Part shown: positions 15,215 to 23,188 of the stretch, one piece after another
Layout of the letters: every line of letters begins with the position of its first letter
Numbering within the stretch: position 1 is the first letter of the stretch
NCBI GenBank assembly: GCA_001464255.1
Contig: LNFD01000186.1
Coordinates: forward strand, 1 to 32,723
Origin: Actinomycetales bacterium Ga0077552
GTDB taxonomy: Bacteria > Actinomycetota > Actinomycetes > Actinomycetales > Microbacteriaceae
Length of the DNA: 32,723 bases
Direction of reading: 5' to 3'
The notes under the pieces: model-generated
Databases searched by the model: none
The model's input: the letters and a program-made list of their open reading frames with translations, nothing else
What the model was told of the DNA's origin: nothing
Made by a program: the position numbers and the translations under genes

Positions 15215-16152
15215 CCTGGCTTGTCACCGGCGGTGCCGGCTACATCGGAGCGCACGTCGTGCGCGCTCTCACCGCCGCGGGGCTGAGCCCCGTCGTGATC
15301 GACGACCTGTCGAGCGGGCACGCCGCCTTCGTGCCCGAGGGCGTGCCCTTCGTGCGCGCATCCCTTCTCGATCGCGAGGCGGTGGATGCGGTGATCGCCG
15401 ACAACGGCGTGACGGGCGTCATCCACGTAGCCGGGTTCAAGTACGCGGGCGTGAGTGTGCAGCGGCCGCTGCACACCTACGAGCAGAACGTCACGGCCAT
15501 GATCACCCTGCTCGAGTCGATGCAGCAGCACGGCGTGCAGCAGTGCGTGTTCTCATCGTCGGCGGCGGTGTACGGCGCCGTCGACGTCGACCTCGTGACC
15601 GAGGGCACGCCCAAGAACCCCACTTCGCCCTACGGCGAGTCGAAGCTCATCGGCGAGTGGCTGCTGCGCGACCAGGAGGTCGCGGCGGGCCTGCGCCACA
15701 CGAGCCTGCGGTACTTCAATGTGGTCGGCTCGGGCGATGCGGCCGTGCGCGACACGAGCCCGCACAACCTCTTCCCGCTCGTGTTCGACGCGCTCGTCGA
15801 GGGGCGCGCGCCGCGCATCAACGGCACCGACTACCCGACGCCCGACGGCACGTGCGTGCGCGACTACATCCACGTGGCCGACCTCGCGCTCGCCCACGTC
15901 GCGGGGGCACCGCTCGAGCCCGCCTACAACCTGGGGTCGGGCGACGGGGTCTCGGTGCGCCAGATCATGGATGCCGTTGCCGAGGTCACCGGCATCGCCT
16001 TCGAGCCCGAGATCGGGGTTCGCCGCGCGGGGGATCCTCCGCGCATCGTGGCGAGCGGCGAGCTCGCGGCGCGCGACCTCGGCTGGGCGATGCGCCACAC
16101 GCTCGCCGAGATGGTCGAGTCGGCCTGGCGCGCGCGGCAGGCCTCGGCCTGA
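15211..16152 (+). CDS. galE: UDP-glucose 4-epimerase-type NAD-dependent epimerase (second of two)
   Basis: The 313-residue protein is another GalE-family short-chain dehydrogenase. It has GGAGYIGAH at about 7-15, SSS at 115-117, YGESK with Tyr141/Lys145, and PTPDGTCVRDYIHV. It is a little shorter than usual for GalE (about 330), with compact loops. It differs from the other copy in the substrate-facing segment (HVAGFKYAGVSVQRPL here, HFAALKRVDESVRHPL there), so the two may prefer different UDP-sugars. It begins within the manA stop (ATGA overlap), next to manA rather than next to galactose-use genes. That points to a biosynthetic role in envelope glycans. Confidence 0.87.
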   Translation: MTWLVTGGAGYIGAHVVRALTAAGLSPVVIDDLSSGHAAFVPEGVPFVRASLLDREAVDAVIADNGVTGVIHVAGFKYAGVSVQRPLHTYEQNVTAMITLLESMQQHGVQQCVFSSSAAVYGAVDVDLVTEGTPKNPTSPYGESKLIGEWLLRDQEVAAGLRHTSLRYFNVVGSGDAAVRDTSPHNLFPLVFDALVEGRAPRINGTDYPTPDGTCVRDYIHVADLALAHVAGAPLEPAYNLGSGDGVSVRQIMDAVAEVTGIAFEPEIGVRRAGDPPRIVASGELAARDLGWAMRHTLAEMVESAWRARQASA

Positions 16153-16260
16153 GCGGCGGGGGTCGACGGCTGCCGTCGCTGAGCATCCCTCGCCCACATA
16201 GCGCGTTCTGCGGCGCGTCGCAACTCTGAATACCCGGTCGAACCTTTTACTATCCGCGAC

Positions 16261-16289
16261 TTGACGCGAGCGAATCACACGAGTGTAAT
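16261..16289 (+). promoter_or_regulatory. Near-consensus housekeeping promoter for whiB
   Basis: TTGACG, a 17-base spacer and TGTAAT differ from the TTGACA/TATAAT consensus by one base in each box. Transcription would begin near 16296, leaving a leader of about 42 bases that includes the GGAAGGAG ribosome site of whiB. This is the strongest classical promoter I see in the window. Confidence 0.7.
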
Positions 16290-16337
16290 TAGGGCATCCC
16301 ACGCAACGGGGGTCGTGTGGGGGAAGGAGTCAGGCTG

Positions 16338-16658
16338 ATGAGCGAGTACCGGAACACTGTTCCCGGCGATTGGTTCGTCGACCCGGTCCGTCTCGGCGTT
16401 CCCGGTGTGCGCCGCCCGCGCTCGGCCGATGACGACGATTCCGCCCTCGCCTGGCAGGCCGACGCGCTGTGCGCGCAGACCGATCCGGAGGCGTTCTTCC
16501 CCGAGAAGGGCGGCTCGACGCGCGACGCCAAGAAGATCTGCACGACGTGCGAGGTCAAGACCGAGTGCCTCGAGTACGCGCTGCAGAACGACGAGCGCTT
16601 CGGCATCTGGGGCGGCCTGAGCGAGCGCGAGCGCCGCAAGCTGCGCCGCCGCGCGTGA
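16338..16658 (+). CDS. whiB2: WhiB-family iron-sulfur transcriptional regulator, WhiB2/WhmD type
   Basis: The track begins at an upstream GTG, but the ATG at 16338 has GGAAGGAG seven bases ahead and gives a typical 106-residue WhiB protein. The four iron-sulfur cysteines are present (C45, then CxxCx5C at C68, C71, C77). They are followed by the GIWGG turn (89-93) and a basic C-terminus (RERRKLRRR). The core DALCAQTDPEAFFPEKGGS is characteristic of WhiB2/WhmD, which in mycobacteria and Streptomyces is linked to septation and cell division. These proteins bind a 4Fe-4S cluster and usually act with the principal sigma factor. The gene is preceded by a strong promoter. The link between whiB2 and manB/manA matches the arrangement known from mycobacteria. 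Confidence 0.92.
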   Translation: MSEYRNTVPGDWFVDPVRLGVPGVRRPRSADDDDSALAWQADALCAQTDPEAFFPEKGGSTRDAKKICTTCEVKTECLEYALQNDERFGIWGGLSERERRKLRRRA

Positions 16659-16681
16659 CCGGCCTCTCGACCGCCTCCGCC

Positions 16682-16687
16682 TAGAGT
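16682..16687 (+). promoter_or_regulatory. TAGAGT -10 element for the large glycosyltransferase gene
   Basis: TAGAGT lies seven bases before the GTG at 16695. The predicted +1 is then the base just before, or at, the start codon. No ribosome site is present in the 36-base gap after whiB, which supports leaderless initiation here. Confidence 0.5.
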
Positions 16688-16694
16688 CGTCAGG

Positions 16695-19604
16695 GTGCAG
16701 CCCCGAGTCATCGCGATCGTCGTCGCCCGCCGGGGCGGCGAGGCGCTGCAGCAGACGCTGGATGCCCTCGCCCAGCAGAGCCGCCGCCCCGACCTGCTCG
16801 TGGTCGTCGACGCCGCCGGCGCCGACGCCGTGACGGCCCAGCTCGCGGCCGCGAACCCCACCCAGTTCGTCACCGCATCGTCGGGGCTCGGATTCGGCGA
16901 GCTCGTGCACCGCGGCCTCGGCGCTCTGCCGGTCGCCGAGCCGGTGGCGAGCTCGCCCTACGGCGGGGTCGAGGAGTGGCTCTGGCTGCTGCGCCACGAC
17001 ACCGTGCCCGACCCGCGCGCGCTCGAGCGGCTGCTCGCCGCCGTCGAGATCGCGCCCTCGGTCGCCGTCGCGGGCCCCAAGCAGCTGGAGGCCGCGCATC
17101 CGACCGTCATCGCCGGATACGGCGAGACGATCACGCGCTGGGGCGCGAGCGTGGCGATCGCCGAGCGCGAGCTCGACCAGGCCCAGCACGACCGCTTGAG
17201 CGACGTGCTCGCCGTGGGCGAGGCCGCGATGCTCGTGCGCCGCAGCGTCTACAACGCCGTCGAGGGTTTCGACCCGGCATTGGCCGGCGTCGACGCGGCG
17301 CTCGACCTGTGCGTGCGCATCCGCCTCGCCGGTCATCGAGTGATCGGCGTGCCGCAAGCCCGCGTCTTCGTGCACGAGGGCACGGCCGCGGCCGCGCGCC
17401 CGGGGTCGGGCCGGCCGGTGTCGCCGCGATCGCTCGCCCGCCTGCGCCGCACGGCCCAGCTGCACCGCCGGCTCGTCTACGCGCCCGCCCTCGTCGTTCC
17501 GCTGCACTGGCTGAGCCTGCTGCCCATCGCGGTGGCGCGGGCCCTCGGCCAGCTGCTGCGCAAGCGCCCCACGCTCGTCGGCGCCGAGTTCGCCGCCGCC
17601 CTCGCTGTCGCCTTCTCGGGCACGGCGGTGCCGAGCGCCCGCCGTCGCCTCGCCCGCGGCCGCACGCTCGGCTGGGGGGCGATCGCCCCGCTGCGCATGG
17701 CGCCCGACGAGGTGCGCCGCCGCCGCGCGATCGAGCGCGATGCGCTGCTGAGCGCGCAGGAGGACGACCGGCCGCCTCGCCCCGACTTCCTGCCCGGCGG
17801 CGCCGCCGTCGTCGTGCTCGCCGCTCTGGTCGGGCTCGTCGCGCACCTGCCGCTCATCGGCGCCCCCGCGCTGCTCGGCGGCGCGCTCGCCCCGCTCGCC
17901 CCCGACGCGCCCGCGATGCTCGCCGGCCTCGAGCGCACGGCGGAGGGCGCGGCCGACCCCTTCGCGTTCGTGCTCGCCCTGCTCGGGGTGCTGACGCCGT
18001 GGCAGCCCTCGCTCGCCATCGTCGTGCTGTGGATCGCCGCGCTGCCCCTCGCCGCTCTCGGCGCCTGGTGGGCCGCCGCGTCGATCGTGCGCCGGCCCGG
18101 GCCTGCGGCCGTCGCGGCCCTGCTGTGGGCCTTCTCGCCGCCGCTGCTCGTCGCCCTCGCCGAGGGCCGCCCGGCCGCCGTCATCGCCCACCTCGCCCTG
18201 CCCGTGCTCGTCGCGAGCGCCGCGCGGGCGCCGCGCTCGTGGAGCGGCACGGCCGTCGCGGGCCTCAGCGCCGCCGTGGTCGTGGCGAGCTCGCCGAGCC
18301 TGCTGCCCGCGCTCGTCGCCGCCTGGCTGGTGTGGATGCTCGCCAACCCCCGCCGCCTCGGCCGGCTCCTGACGCTGCCCGTGCCCACCGTCGCCCTGCT
18401 CGCGCCGCTCGTCTACGACCAGCTGCGCCGCGGCACGCCGCTGGGACTCCTCGCCGACCCCGGTCTGCCCGTCCCGCCCGGGCCGGTGTCGCCCGCCGGG
18501 CTGCTGCTCGGCTGGCCCGACCTCTCGCTCGCGCTCGCACCGCTCGGCGAGCTGCTGCCCGGGGTGGCGCCGGTCGCCCTCCTCATCTCGCTCGCCGCCC
18601 TCGTCGCCCCGTCGGTGCTGCTCGCGCTCGTGGGCCTCGCGCTGCCCGACGGCCGCCGGGGCGTCGTGCCGCTCGTGCTCGGAGCGCTGGGCCTCGCCAC
18701 CGCCTGGGCGGTCGCCGGCATCGCCGTTGTCGTCGCGGGCGGGGGGGCCGTGCCGCTCGACACGGGGCCGGCCCTGAGCCTCGCGGGCCTCGGCCTCGCG
18801 CTCGCCGCCGCGGTCGGGCTCGACGGCATCCGGGCCGCTGCGGCACCCGCGCGCGGTGCGGCGCTCGTGGGCTCCGAGCGCCGGGGCCCCGTCGTGCTCG
18901 CGACCGCCCTGGGCCTCCTGACGGTGCTCGCCGCGAGCGCCGCCGCCGTTCCCGCCCTCTCGGCGTCGCTCGCCGGCACGTCGCCGGTCGCCGCGGGCGA
19001 GCCGCGCACCCTGCCCGCCATCATCGCCGCCGAAGCCCTGCGCGACCCCGGCGTCGGAACGATCGTGCTGACCCCCGTCGAGGCCGGGGTCGCCGCGCGC
19101 GTCGACCGCGGGGCGGGGGCCACGCTCATCGCCCAGCGCACGATCGTCGTGACGCGCGCCCTGCAGGGCGGGGCCCTCGCCCCCGAGCAGGAGGCGCTCG
19201 CCGAGCTCGTCGGCAACCTCGCGGCGCCGAGCGGCCGCGATCTCGCGAGCGCGCTCGCTGAGCTCGATGTGCGCTTCGTGCTGCTCGAGGAGGCCGCCCC
19301 CGGGGTGCCCGCCTCGACGAGCGAGGGCATGACCGCGGCCCTCGACGGCAATGCCGTGCTGACCCCCATCGGCGCGGCCGATGCGGGGCGGCTGTGGCGT
19401 GTCGTCGCCGACGACGCCGAGAGCACCGCGACGCCCGACCGACCGCTGAGCACGCCGGTCGTGCTCGGGGTGCAGCTGGGCATCCTGGCCCTCACACTGC
19501 TGCTCGCCCTGCCGACGAGCCTGCGCCCCCGGCGTGCGCGATCGGATGCCCGGCCCGACGAGGGCCCCGCGGCGACCTTCGAGGCGGGGGACGACGATGA
19601 CTGA
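16695..19604 (+). CDS. Large family 2 glycosyltransferase fused to a polytopic membrane domain
   Basis: This 969-residue protein begins with a GT-A domain of about 250 residues (VIAIVVARRGG, LLVVVDAAG, WLWLLRHDTVPDP, VEGFDPALAGVDAALDLCVRI). The RHDTVPD segment stands where a DXD metal motif is expected, so the metal site is unorthodox. Positively charged linkers follow. From about 360 to 760 there is a dense set of hydrophobic segments, then a mainly extracytoplasmic region and a final membrane anchor near 925 before an acidic tail (AGDDDD). Actinobacterial proteins of this type sit beside whiB2 and DUF5719 and are thought to build envelope polysaccharide; the acceptor is not known. The start codon is supported by the leaderless -10. 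It overlaps the DUF5719 gene by eight bases. Confidence 0.85.
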   Translation: MQPRVIAIVVARRGGEALQQTLDALAQQSRRPDLLVVVDAAGADAVTAQLAAANPTQFVTASSGLGFGELVHRGLGALPVAEPVASSPYGGVEEWLWLLRHDTVPDPRALERLLAAVEIAPSVAVAGPKQLEAAHPTVIAGYGETITRWGASVAIAERELDQAQHDRLSDVLAVGEAAMLVRRSVYNAVEGFDPALAGVDAALDLCVRIRLAGHRVIGVPQARVFVHEGTAAAARPGSGRPVSPRSLARLRRTAQLHRRLVYAPALVVPLHWLSLLPIAVARALGQLLRKRPTLVGAEFAAALAVAFSGTAVPSARRRLARGRTLGWGAIAPLRMAPDEVRRRRAIERDALLSAQEDDRPPRPDFLPGGAAVVVLAALVGLVAHLPLIGAPALLGGALAPLAPDAPAMLAGLERTAEGAADPFAFVLALLGVLTPWQPSLAIVVLWIAALPLAALGAWWAAASIVRRPGPAAVAALLWAFSPPLLVALAEGRPAAVIAHLALPVLVASAARAPRSWSGTAVAGLSAAVVVASSPSLLPALVAAWLVWMLANPRRLGRLLTLPVPTVALLAPLVYDQLRRGTPLGLLADPGLPVPPGPVSPAGLLLGWPDLSLALAPLGELLPGVAPVALLISLAALVAPSVLLALVGLALPDGRRGVVPLVLGALGLATAWAVAGIAVVVAGGGAVPLDTGPALSLAGLGLALAAAVGLDGIRAAAAPARGAALVGSERRGPVVLATALGLLTVLAASAAAVPALSASLAGTSPVAAGEPRTLPAIIAAEALRDPGVGTIVLTPVEAGVAARVDRGAGATLIAQRTIVVTRALQGGALAPEQEALAELVGNLAAPSGRDLASALAELDVRFVLLEEAAPGVPASTSEGMTAALDGNAVLTPIGAADAGRLWRVVADDAESTATPDRPLSTPVVLGVQLGILALTLLLALPTSLRPRRARSDARPDEGPAATFEAGDDDD

Positions 19605-21033
19605 GCCCACCGCGACGACTCCGCCGAGCACCGCGCCCCGCGGGCGCTCGCTACTGCGCGCGGGCGGCCGCGCATCCCTCGCCCTGATCGCGGCGGCCGC
19701 CGCGACGGCGCTCGCGGCCGGGGTGCTGCTCGTGCCCGGCCCGAGCACGACGCCCGTGGTGCCGGCGCTCGCGGTCACGCCCGACCGCTCCGACCAGTCG
19801 CTCGTGTGCGCCGGCGGCGCGCTCGGCCTCACGCGCGGCGACGATCCGCAGGTGGCGGTCGTGGCGAGCGAGCGCCGGGTGAGTGCCGGGGAGGGCCTCG
19901 TCGAGGGCGCGCTCGCGGCGAGCGACGCCGTCGACGGCGGGGCCGCCGTCGTGACGCTGCCGCGCGAGGCGCCCGGAGCGGCGCTTGCCGCGACCGAGAG
20001 CGTGCAGCCCGACACCCCCGATGTCGCGGGGCTCGCGGCAGCCGAGTGCCTCACGCCGGGGCGCACCGCGTGGCTCGTCGGCGGCGCGACGACCGTCGGC
20101 CGCACCACCTGGATCGTGCTCAGCAATGCCGACGACGTCGACGCGGCCGTCGACCTGCGGCTGTGGGGCGACACCGGACCGATCGAGGCGCCCGGCACCT
20201 CGGGCCTCATCGTTGCCGCCGGCACGCAGCGCATCGTGCCGCTCGCGGGCCTCGCGGTCGACGAGGACTCGCCCGTCGTGCGAGTGACGAGCACGGGCGG
20301 CTCGGTCGCGGCGACGCTGCAGACGACGATCGTGCGCGGGCTGACGCCGAGCGGCATCAGCATCGTCACGCCCATCGCCGAGCCCGCCGAGCGGCACGTC
20401 ATCCCGGCCCTGCCCGTGATCGCGGGCCAGTTGGCGCGCGAGCGCTCGACGGCCGACGGCGGCACCGACGGGTCGCCCGCCCTCCGGCTTCTGGCGCCAG
20501 GCGACGAGGCGGCCGTCGTGACCGTGACGCTCGTGCCCACGGCCGGAGGGGTCGGGCTCGTGACCGAGGCCCAGCTCGAGCCCGGGGTCGTGCTCGACCT
20601 GCCGGTCACCGAGCTCGCCGACGGCGAGTACGGCGTCGTCATCGAGTCGACGCAGCCCATCGTCGTCGCGGGGCGCACGAGCACCGCGGGCACGGGCGAT
20701 GCGGCCGACGTCGAATGGTTCACCCCGAGCCCCGCCCTGCCCGTCGGTGCCGAGGTGCTCGTGGGTGTCGCGCCGCTCGGGCCGGGCCAGTCGGCGCTGC
20801 TGCACCTGCTCGCCCCCGCGGAGGGTGCCGAGGTCACGATCGACGGGCTGCCCGTAACGGTGCCGCCGGGAGGGATGGCCGTCGTGCCCTCGGCGGCCGA
20901 CGCGGGCGTGCGCATCACCTCGAGCGGCGTCGTGCACGTGAGCGCGACCTACCGCGGCGACGGGCTGCTCGCGGGCTCGCGCGCGCTGCCGCCGCCGAGC
21001 GCGGTCGGCGCGCTCACGGTGCTGCCGTACTAG
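19597..21033 (+). CDS. DUF5719-family membrane-anchored extracytoplasmic protein
   Basis: I start the protein at the ATG at 19597 (478 residues). It lies within the last eight bases of the glycosyltransferase gene behind a GGCGGGGG ribosome site; the track start is upstream and in the wrong context. A single membrane anchor spans about residues 28-48 (LALIAAAAATALAAGVLLV). The remaining 430 residues are beta-rich and outside the cell, with repeated turns such as RTTWIVLSNADD and GEYGVVIESTQPIVVAGR. Family membership is judged from the gene order (whiB-GT2-DUF5719-DUF3499-manB) and general look. No catalytic motif is seen. Overlap with the glycosyltransferase gene suggests the two proteins work as partners in exporting or finishing an envelope glycan (inference). 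Confidence 0.78.
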   Translation: MTEPTATTPPSTAPRGRSLLRAGGRASLALIAAAAATALAAGVLLVPGPSTTPVVPALAVTPDRSDQSLVCAGGALGLTRGDDPQVAVVASERRVSAGEGLVEGALAASDAVDGGAAVVTLPREAPGAALAATESVQPDTPDVAGLAAAECLTPGRTAWLVGGATTVGRTTWIVLSNADDVDAAVDLRLWGDTGPIEAPGTSGLIVAAGTQRIVPLAGLAVDEDSPVVRVTSTGGSVAATLQTTIVRGLTPSGISIVTPIAEPAERHVIPALPVIAGQLARERSTADGGTDGSPALRLLAPGDEAAVVTVTLVPTAGGVGLVTEAQLEPGVVLDLPVTELADGEYGVVIESTQPIVVAGRTSTAGTGDAADVEWFTPSPALPVGAEVLVGVAPLGPGQSALLHLLAPAEGAEVTIDGLPVTVPPGGMAVVPSAADAGVRITSSGVVHVSATYRGDGLLAGSRALPPPSAVGALTVLPY

Positions 21034-21046
21034 TCGGCGGCGCTGC

Positions 21047-21478
21047 TCACCAGTGGCGGAAGCGGTCGGGCGCGAGGTCCCATGGATCCTTGCCGATGAG
21101 CTCGCCCACCGCGCGGAACACGCAGCTCTCGACCATGAGCCGCCGGTGCCAGTCGTCCTCGCGGTGCAGGCGGCTCATCCGTTCGATGGGGATGCGGTAG
21201 AGCACCACGAGGCTCTGATCGGCCACGACGCGCCAGCGGGCGACGCCGCGCACGCCGGGCGGCTGATCGGGCATCGGCATGACGTCGATGCGCAGGGTCG
21301 CGAGCTCGTCGGGCCACAGGTCGACGAGGTAGTCGGCCGTCGACTGCACGGTCGTCTCGAACAGGTCGCGCCGCGTGTGGGCGAGCGGCAGGTGCGGGCC
21401 CGTCACGGGCGAGCGGCCCGTGCGGCCGTGGCGGGCGCGGGCCCGCGCGCTCGGCTGTCGTCCGCCCCCTCGTGCCAC
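21047..21478 (-). CDS. Metallopeptidase-family (zincin-like, DUF1025-type) protein lacking the HExxH motif
   Basis: The 143-residue protein starts at a GTG at 21478, supported by a leaderless TAGGCT -10. It has a basic, disordered N-terminus (about 1-30), then a compact alpha/beta domain (VDLWPDELATLRIDVMPMP, VVLYRIPIERMSR). A C-terminal helix follows (RLMVESCVFRAVGELIG, about 113-129), then DPWDLAPD. Position and overall shape fit the small zincin-like family found opposite DUF3499 in actinobacteria. However, where a zinc-binding HExxH helix is expected this protein has VESCV, with no histidine. It is probably not an active peptidase. It is transcribed towards DUF5719 (13 bases between stops) and away from DUF3499 (52 bases). 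Confidence 0.72.
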   Translation of the reverse strand: MARGGGRQPSARARARHGRTGRSPVTGPHLPLAHTRRDLFETTVQSTADYLVDLWPDELATLRIDVMPMPDQPPGVRGVARWRVVADQSLVVLYRIPIERMSRLHREDDWHRRLMVESCVFRAVGELIGKDPWDLAPDRFRHW

Positions 21479-21484
21479 GCGCTC

Positions 21485-21490
21485 AGCCTA
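21485..21490 (-). promoter_or_regulatory. TAGGCT -10 element for the zincin-like gene
   Basis: On the minus strand TAGGCT is followed by exactly six bases and then the GTG at 21478, so the predicted +1 is the start codon. No ribosome site is visible. Confidence 0.55.
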
Positions 21491-21515
21491 TCGCCGGGCG
21501 GCCGAGGCCCCGCCG

Positions 21516-21521
21516 TATGCT
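21516..21521 (+). promoter_or_regulatory. TATGCT -10 element for the DUF3499 gene
   Basis: TATGCT lies nine bases before the ATG at 21531, giving a predicted leader of about three bases. A GGGGGAA run stands between them, but most of it would be upstream of the transcript start. It faces the TAGGCT element of the divergent gene 26 bases away. Confidence 0.5.
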
Positions 21522-21530
21522 GGGGGAACG

Positions 21531-21743
21531 ATGAGCGCCCGACCGTGCAGCAAGGTGGCCTGCGGCAACGAGGCCGCGCGCACGCTCACCTACGTCTACG
21601 CCGACTCGATGGCCGTGCTCGGCCCGCTGAGCGCCCGGCCCGAACCCCACAGCTACGACCTGTGCGCGCGGCACTCCGAGCGGCTCTCGGCGCCCAACGG
21701 CTGGCAGATCGTGCGCTACAGCGCCCTCGGCGAGGTGGGCTGA
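21531..21743 (+). CDS. DUF3499-family small cysteine-containing protein
   Basis: The 70-residue protein begins MSARPCSKVACGNEA and later has DLCARHSERL, the conserved Cys/His pattern of the short actinobacterial DUF3499 family. Cys6, Cys11, Cys45 and His48 could make a small zinc site. The C-terminal GWQIVRY is also typical. Function is unknown. The gene is found between whiB2-linked genes and manB in many actinobacteria, as here, and ends 20 bases before manB. Intact length and preserved cysteines suggest a working protein. Confidence 0.85.
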   Translation: MSARPCSKVACGNEAARTLTYVYADSMAVLGPLSARPEPHSYDLCARHSERLSAPNGWQIVRYSALGEVG

Positions 21744-21751
21744 CCGCCCGG

Positions 21752-21757
21752 TACGGT
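21752..21757 (+). promoter_or_regulatory. TACGGT -10 element for leaderless manB
   Basis: TACGGT sits exactly six bases before the GTG at 21764, in the 20-base gap after DUF3499. The predicted +1 is the G of the start codon. There is no Shine-Dalgarno sequence. Confidence 0.58.
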
Positions 21758-21763
21758 AGAAGC

Positions 21764-23188
21764 GTGACCACCGCACCCGATCTCTCGTCATTCATCAAGG
21801 CCTACGACGTTCGCGGCCTCGTCGGCACGCAGCTCACCGACGCGGTGGTCGAGGCGCTCGGCGCCGGGTTCGCCGACGAGATCCGGGGCGAGGGCGGCGA
21901 CTCCGCCCTCGAGATCGTCGTCGGCCACGACATGCGCGACAGCTCGCCCGGGTTCGCCGCCGCGTTCGCCCGCGGGGCGCAGGCGCGGGGCGCATCCGTC
22001 ACCATGCTCGGCCTGTGCTCGACCGACGAGACCTACTTCGCGAGCGGCCACCTCGGGGTCGCCGCGGCCATGTTCACCGCGAGTCACAACCCCGCCACCT
22101 ACAACGGCATTAAGTTCTGCCGCGCGGGCGCCCAGGGCATCAGCCTCGCGACGGGGCTCGGCAGCATCCGCGACCGGGCGCAGGCCTACCTGGCCACGGG
22201 CATCCCCGCGGTGGATGCCCCCGGCACGCTCGCGCACCGCGACGTGCTGCCCGGCTACGCCTCCTCCCTGCGCGAGCTCGTCGACCTGTCGAGTGTTCGA
22301 CCCCTGCGCGTGGTCGTGGATGCCGGCAACGGCATGGGCGGGCTCACGGTGCCCGCCGTGCTCGGCACGGCCGCGGGCCTGCCCGCCCTCCCGCTCGAGA
22401 TCATCCCGCTCTACTTCGAGCTCGACGGCACCTTCCCCAACCACGAGGCGAACCCGCTCGAGCCCGCGAACCTCGTCGATCTGCAGAAGGCCGTCGTCGA
22501 GCACGGGGCCGACCTCGGCCTCGCCTTCGACGGCGATGCCGACCGCTGCTTCGTCGTCGACGAGCTCGGGCAGCCCGTCACGCCGAGCGCGGTCGCCGCG
22601 ATCGTGGCGCTGCGCGAGATCACGCGCGTGCGCGCCGCCGGCGAGACCGGCGACATCCGCGTCATCCACAACCTCATCACCTCGCGCGTCGTGCCCGAGA
22701 CGATCACGGCGGCGGGCGCCATCCCCGTGCGCACGAAGGTGGGCCACTCGCTCATCAAGGACGTCATGCACGAGACGGGCGCCATCTTCGGCGGCGAGCA
22801 CTCGGCGCATTACTACTTCCGCGACTTCTGGGGTGCCGACAACGGCATGCTCGCGGCCATGCACCTCATCGCGCAGTTCGGGCAGTACGACGGGCCGATG
22901 TCGGCGCTCGCCGCCGAGTTCACGCCCTACACCGCGAGCGGCGAGATCAACTCGACCGTCGACGATGTGCCGGCCGCCTACACGCGCATCGTCGAGGCCT
23001 TCCAGGGCCGCGGCGAGCTCGACGAGCTCGACGGCCTCACGATCTCGGGTGGCGCCCCCGACGGCTTCTGGTGGTTCAACGTGCGGCCCTCGAACACCGA
23101 GCCGCTGCTGCGCCTGAACGCGGAAGCGGCCACCGCCGAGACGATGGCCGCGATCCGCGACGAGGTGCTGGGGCTCATCCGCGCCTGA
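21764..23188 (+). CDS. manB: Phosphomannomutase/phosphoglucomutase
   Basis: The true protein is 474 residues from the GTG at 21764; the 711-residue track ORF runs back over other genes. All four alpha-D-phosphohexomutase landmarks are present. These are the phosphoserine loop TASHNP (Ser107), the metal loop DGDADR (255-260), the sugar-specificity loop GEHSAHYYF (343-351), and the phosphate-binding RPSNTEP (440-446). The GEHS form is typical of enzymes using mannose or glucose phosphates. It converts mannose-6-phosphate to mannose-1-phosphate for GDP-mannose, downstream of ManA encoded 7 kb upstream. Its 3' end overlaps that of the convergent DUF2306 gene by 14 bases. A leaderless promoter is predicted directly at its start. 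Confidence 0.93.
   Translation: MTTAPDLSSFIKAYDVRGLVGTQLTDAVVEALGAGFADEIRGEGGDSALEIVVGHDMRDSSPGFAAAFARGAQARGASVTMLGLCSTDETYFASGHLGVAAAMFTASHNPATYNGIKFCRAGAQGISLATGLGSIRDRAQAYLATGIPAVDAPGTLAHRDVLPGYASSLRELVDLSSVRPLRVVVDAGNGMGGLTVPAVLGTAAGLPALPLEIIPLYFELDGTFPNHEANPLEPANLVDLQKAVVEHGADLGLAFDGDADRCFVVDELGQPVTPSAVAAIVALREITRVRAAGETGDIRVIHNLITSRVVPETITAAGAIPVRTKVGHSLIKDVMHETGAIFGGEHSAHYYFRDFWGADNGMLAAMHLIAQFGQYDGPMSALAAEFTPYTASGEINSTVDDVPAAYTRIVEAFQGRGELDELDGLTISGGAPDGFWWFNVRPSNTEPLLRLNAEAATAETMAAIRDEVLGLIRA

Noticed and set aside
16976-19261. 761-residue plus-strand open frame
   Set aside because: Out-of-frame shadow of the large glycosyltransferase gene; almost entirely Arg/Ala/Pro/Gly with no motifs.
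16275-20918. 1547-residue open frame on the minus strand
   Set aside because: It lies antisense to whiB, the large glycosyltransferase and DUF5719. Its composition (long Arg/Gly/Ala/Glu runs) is what a high-GC shadow frame gives, with no recognisable domain and no start signal.
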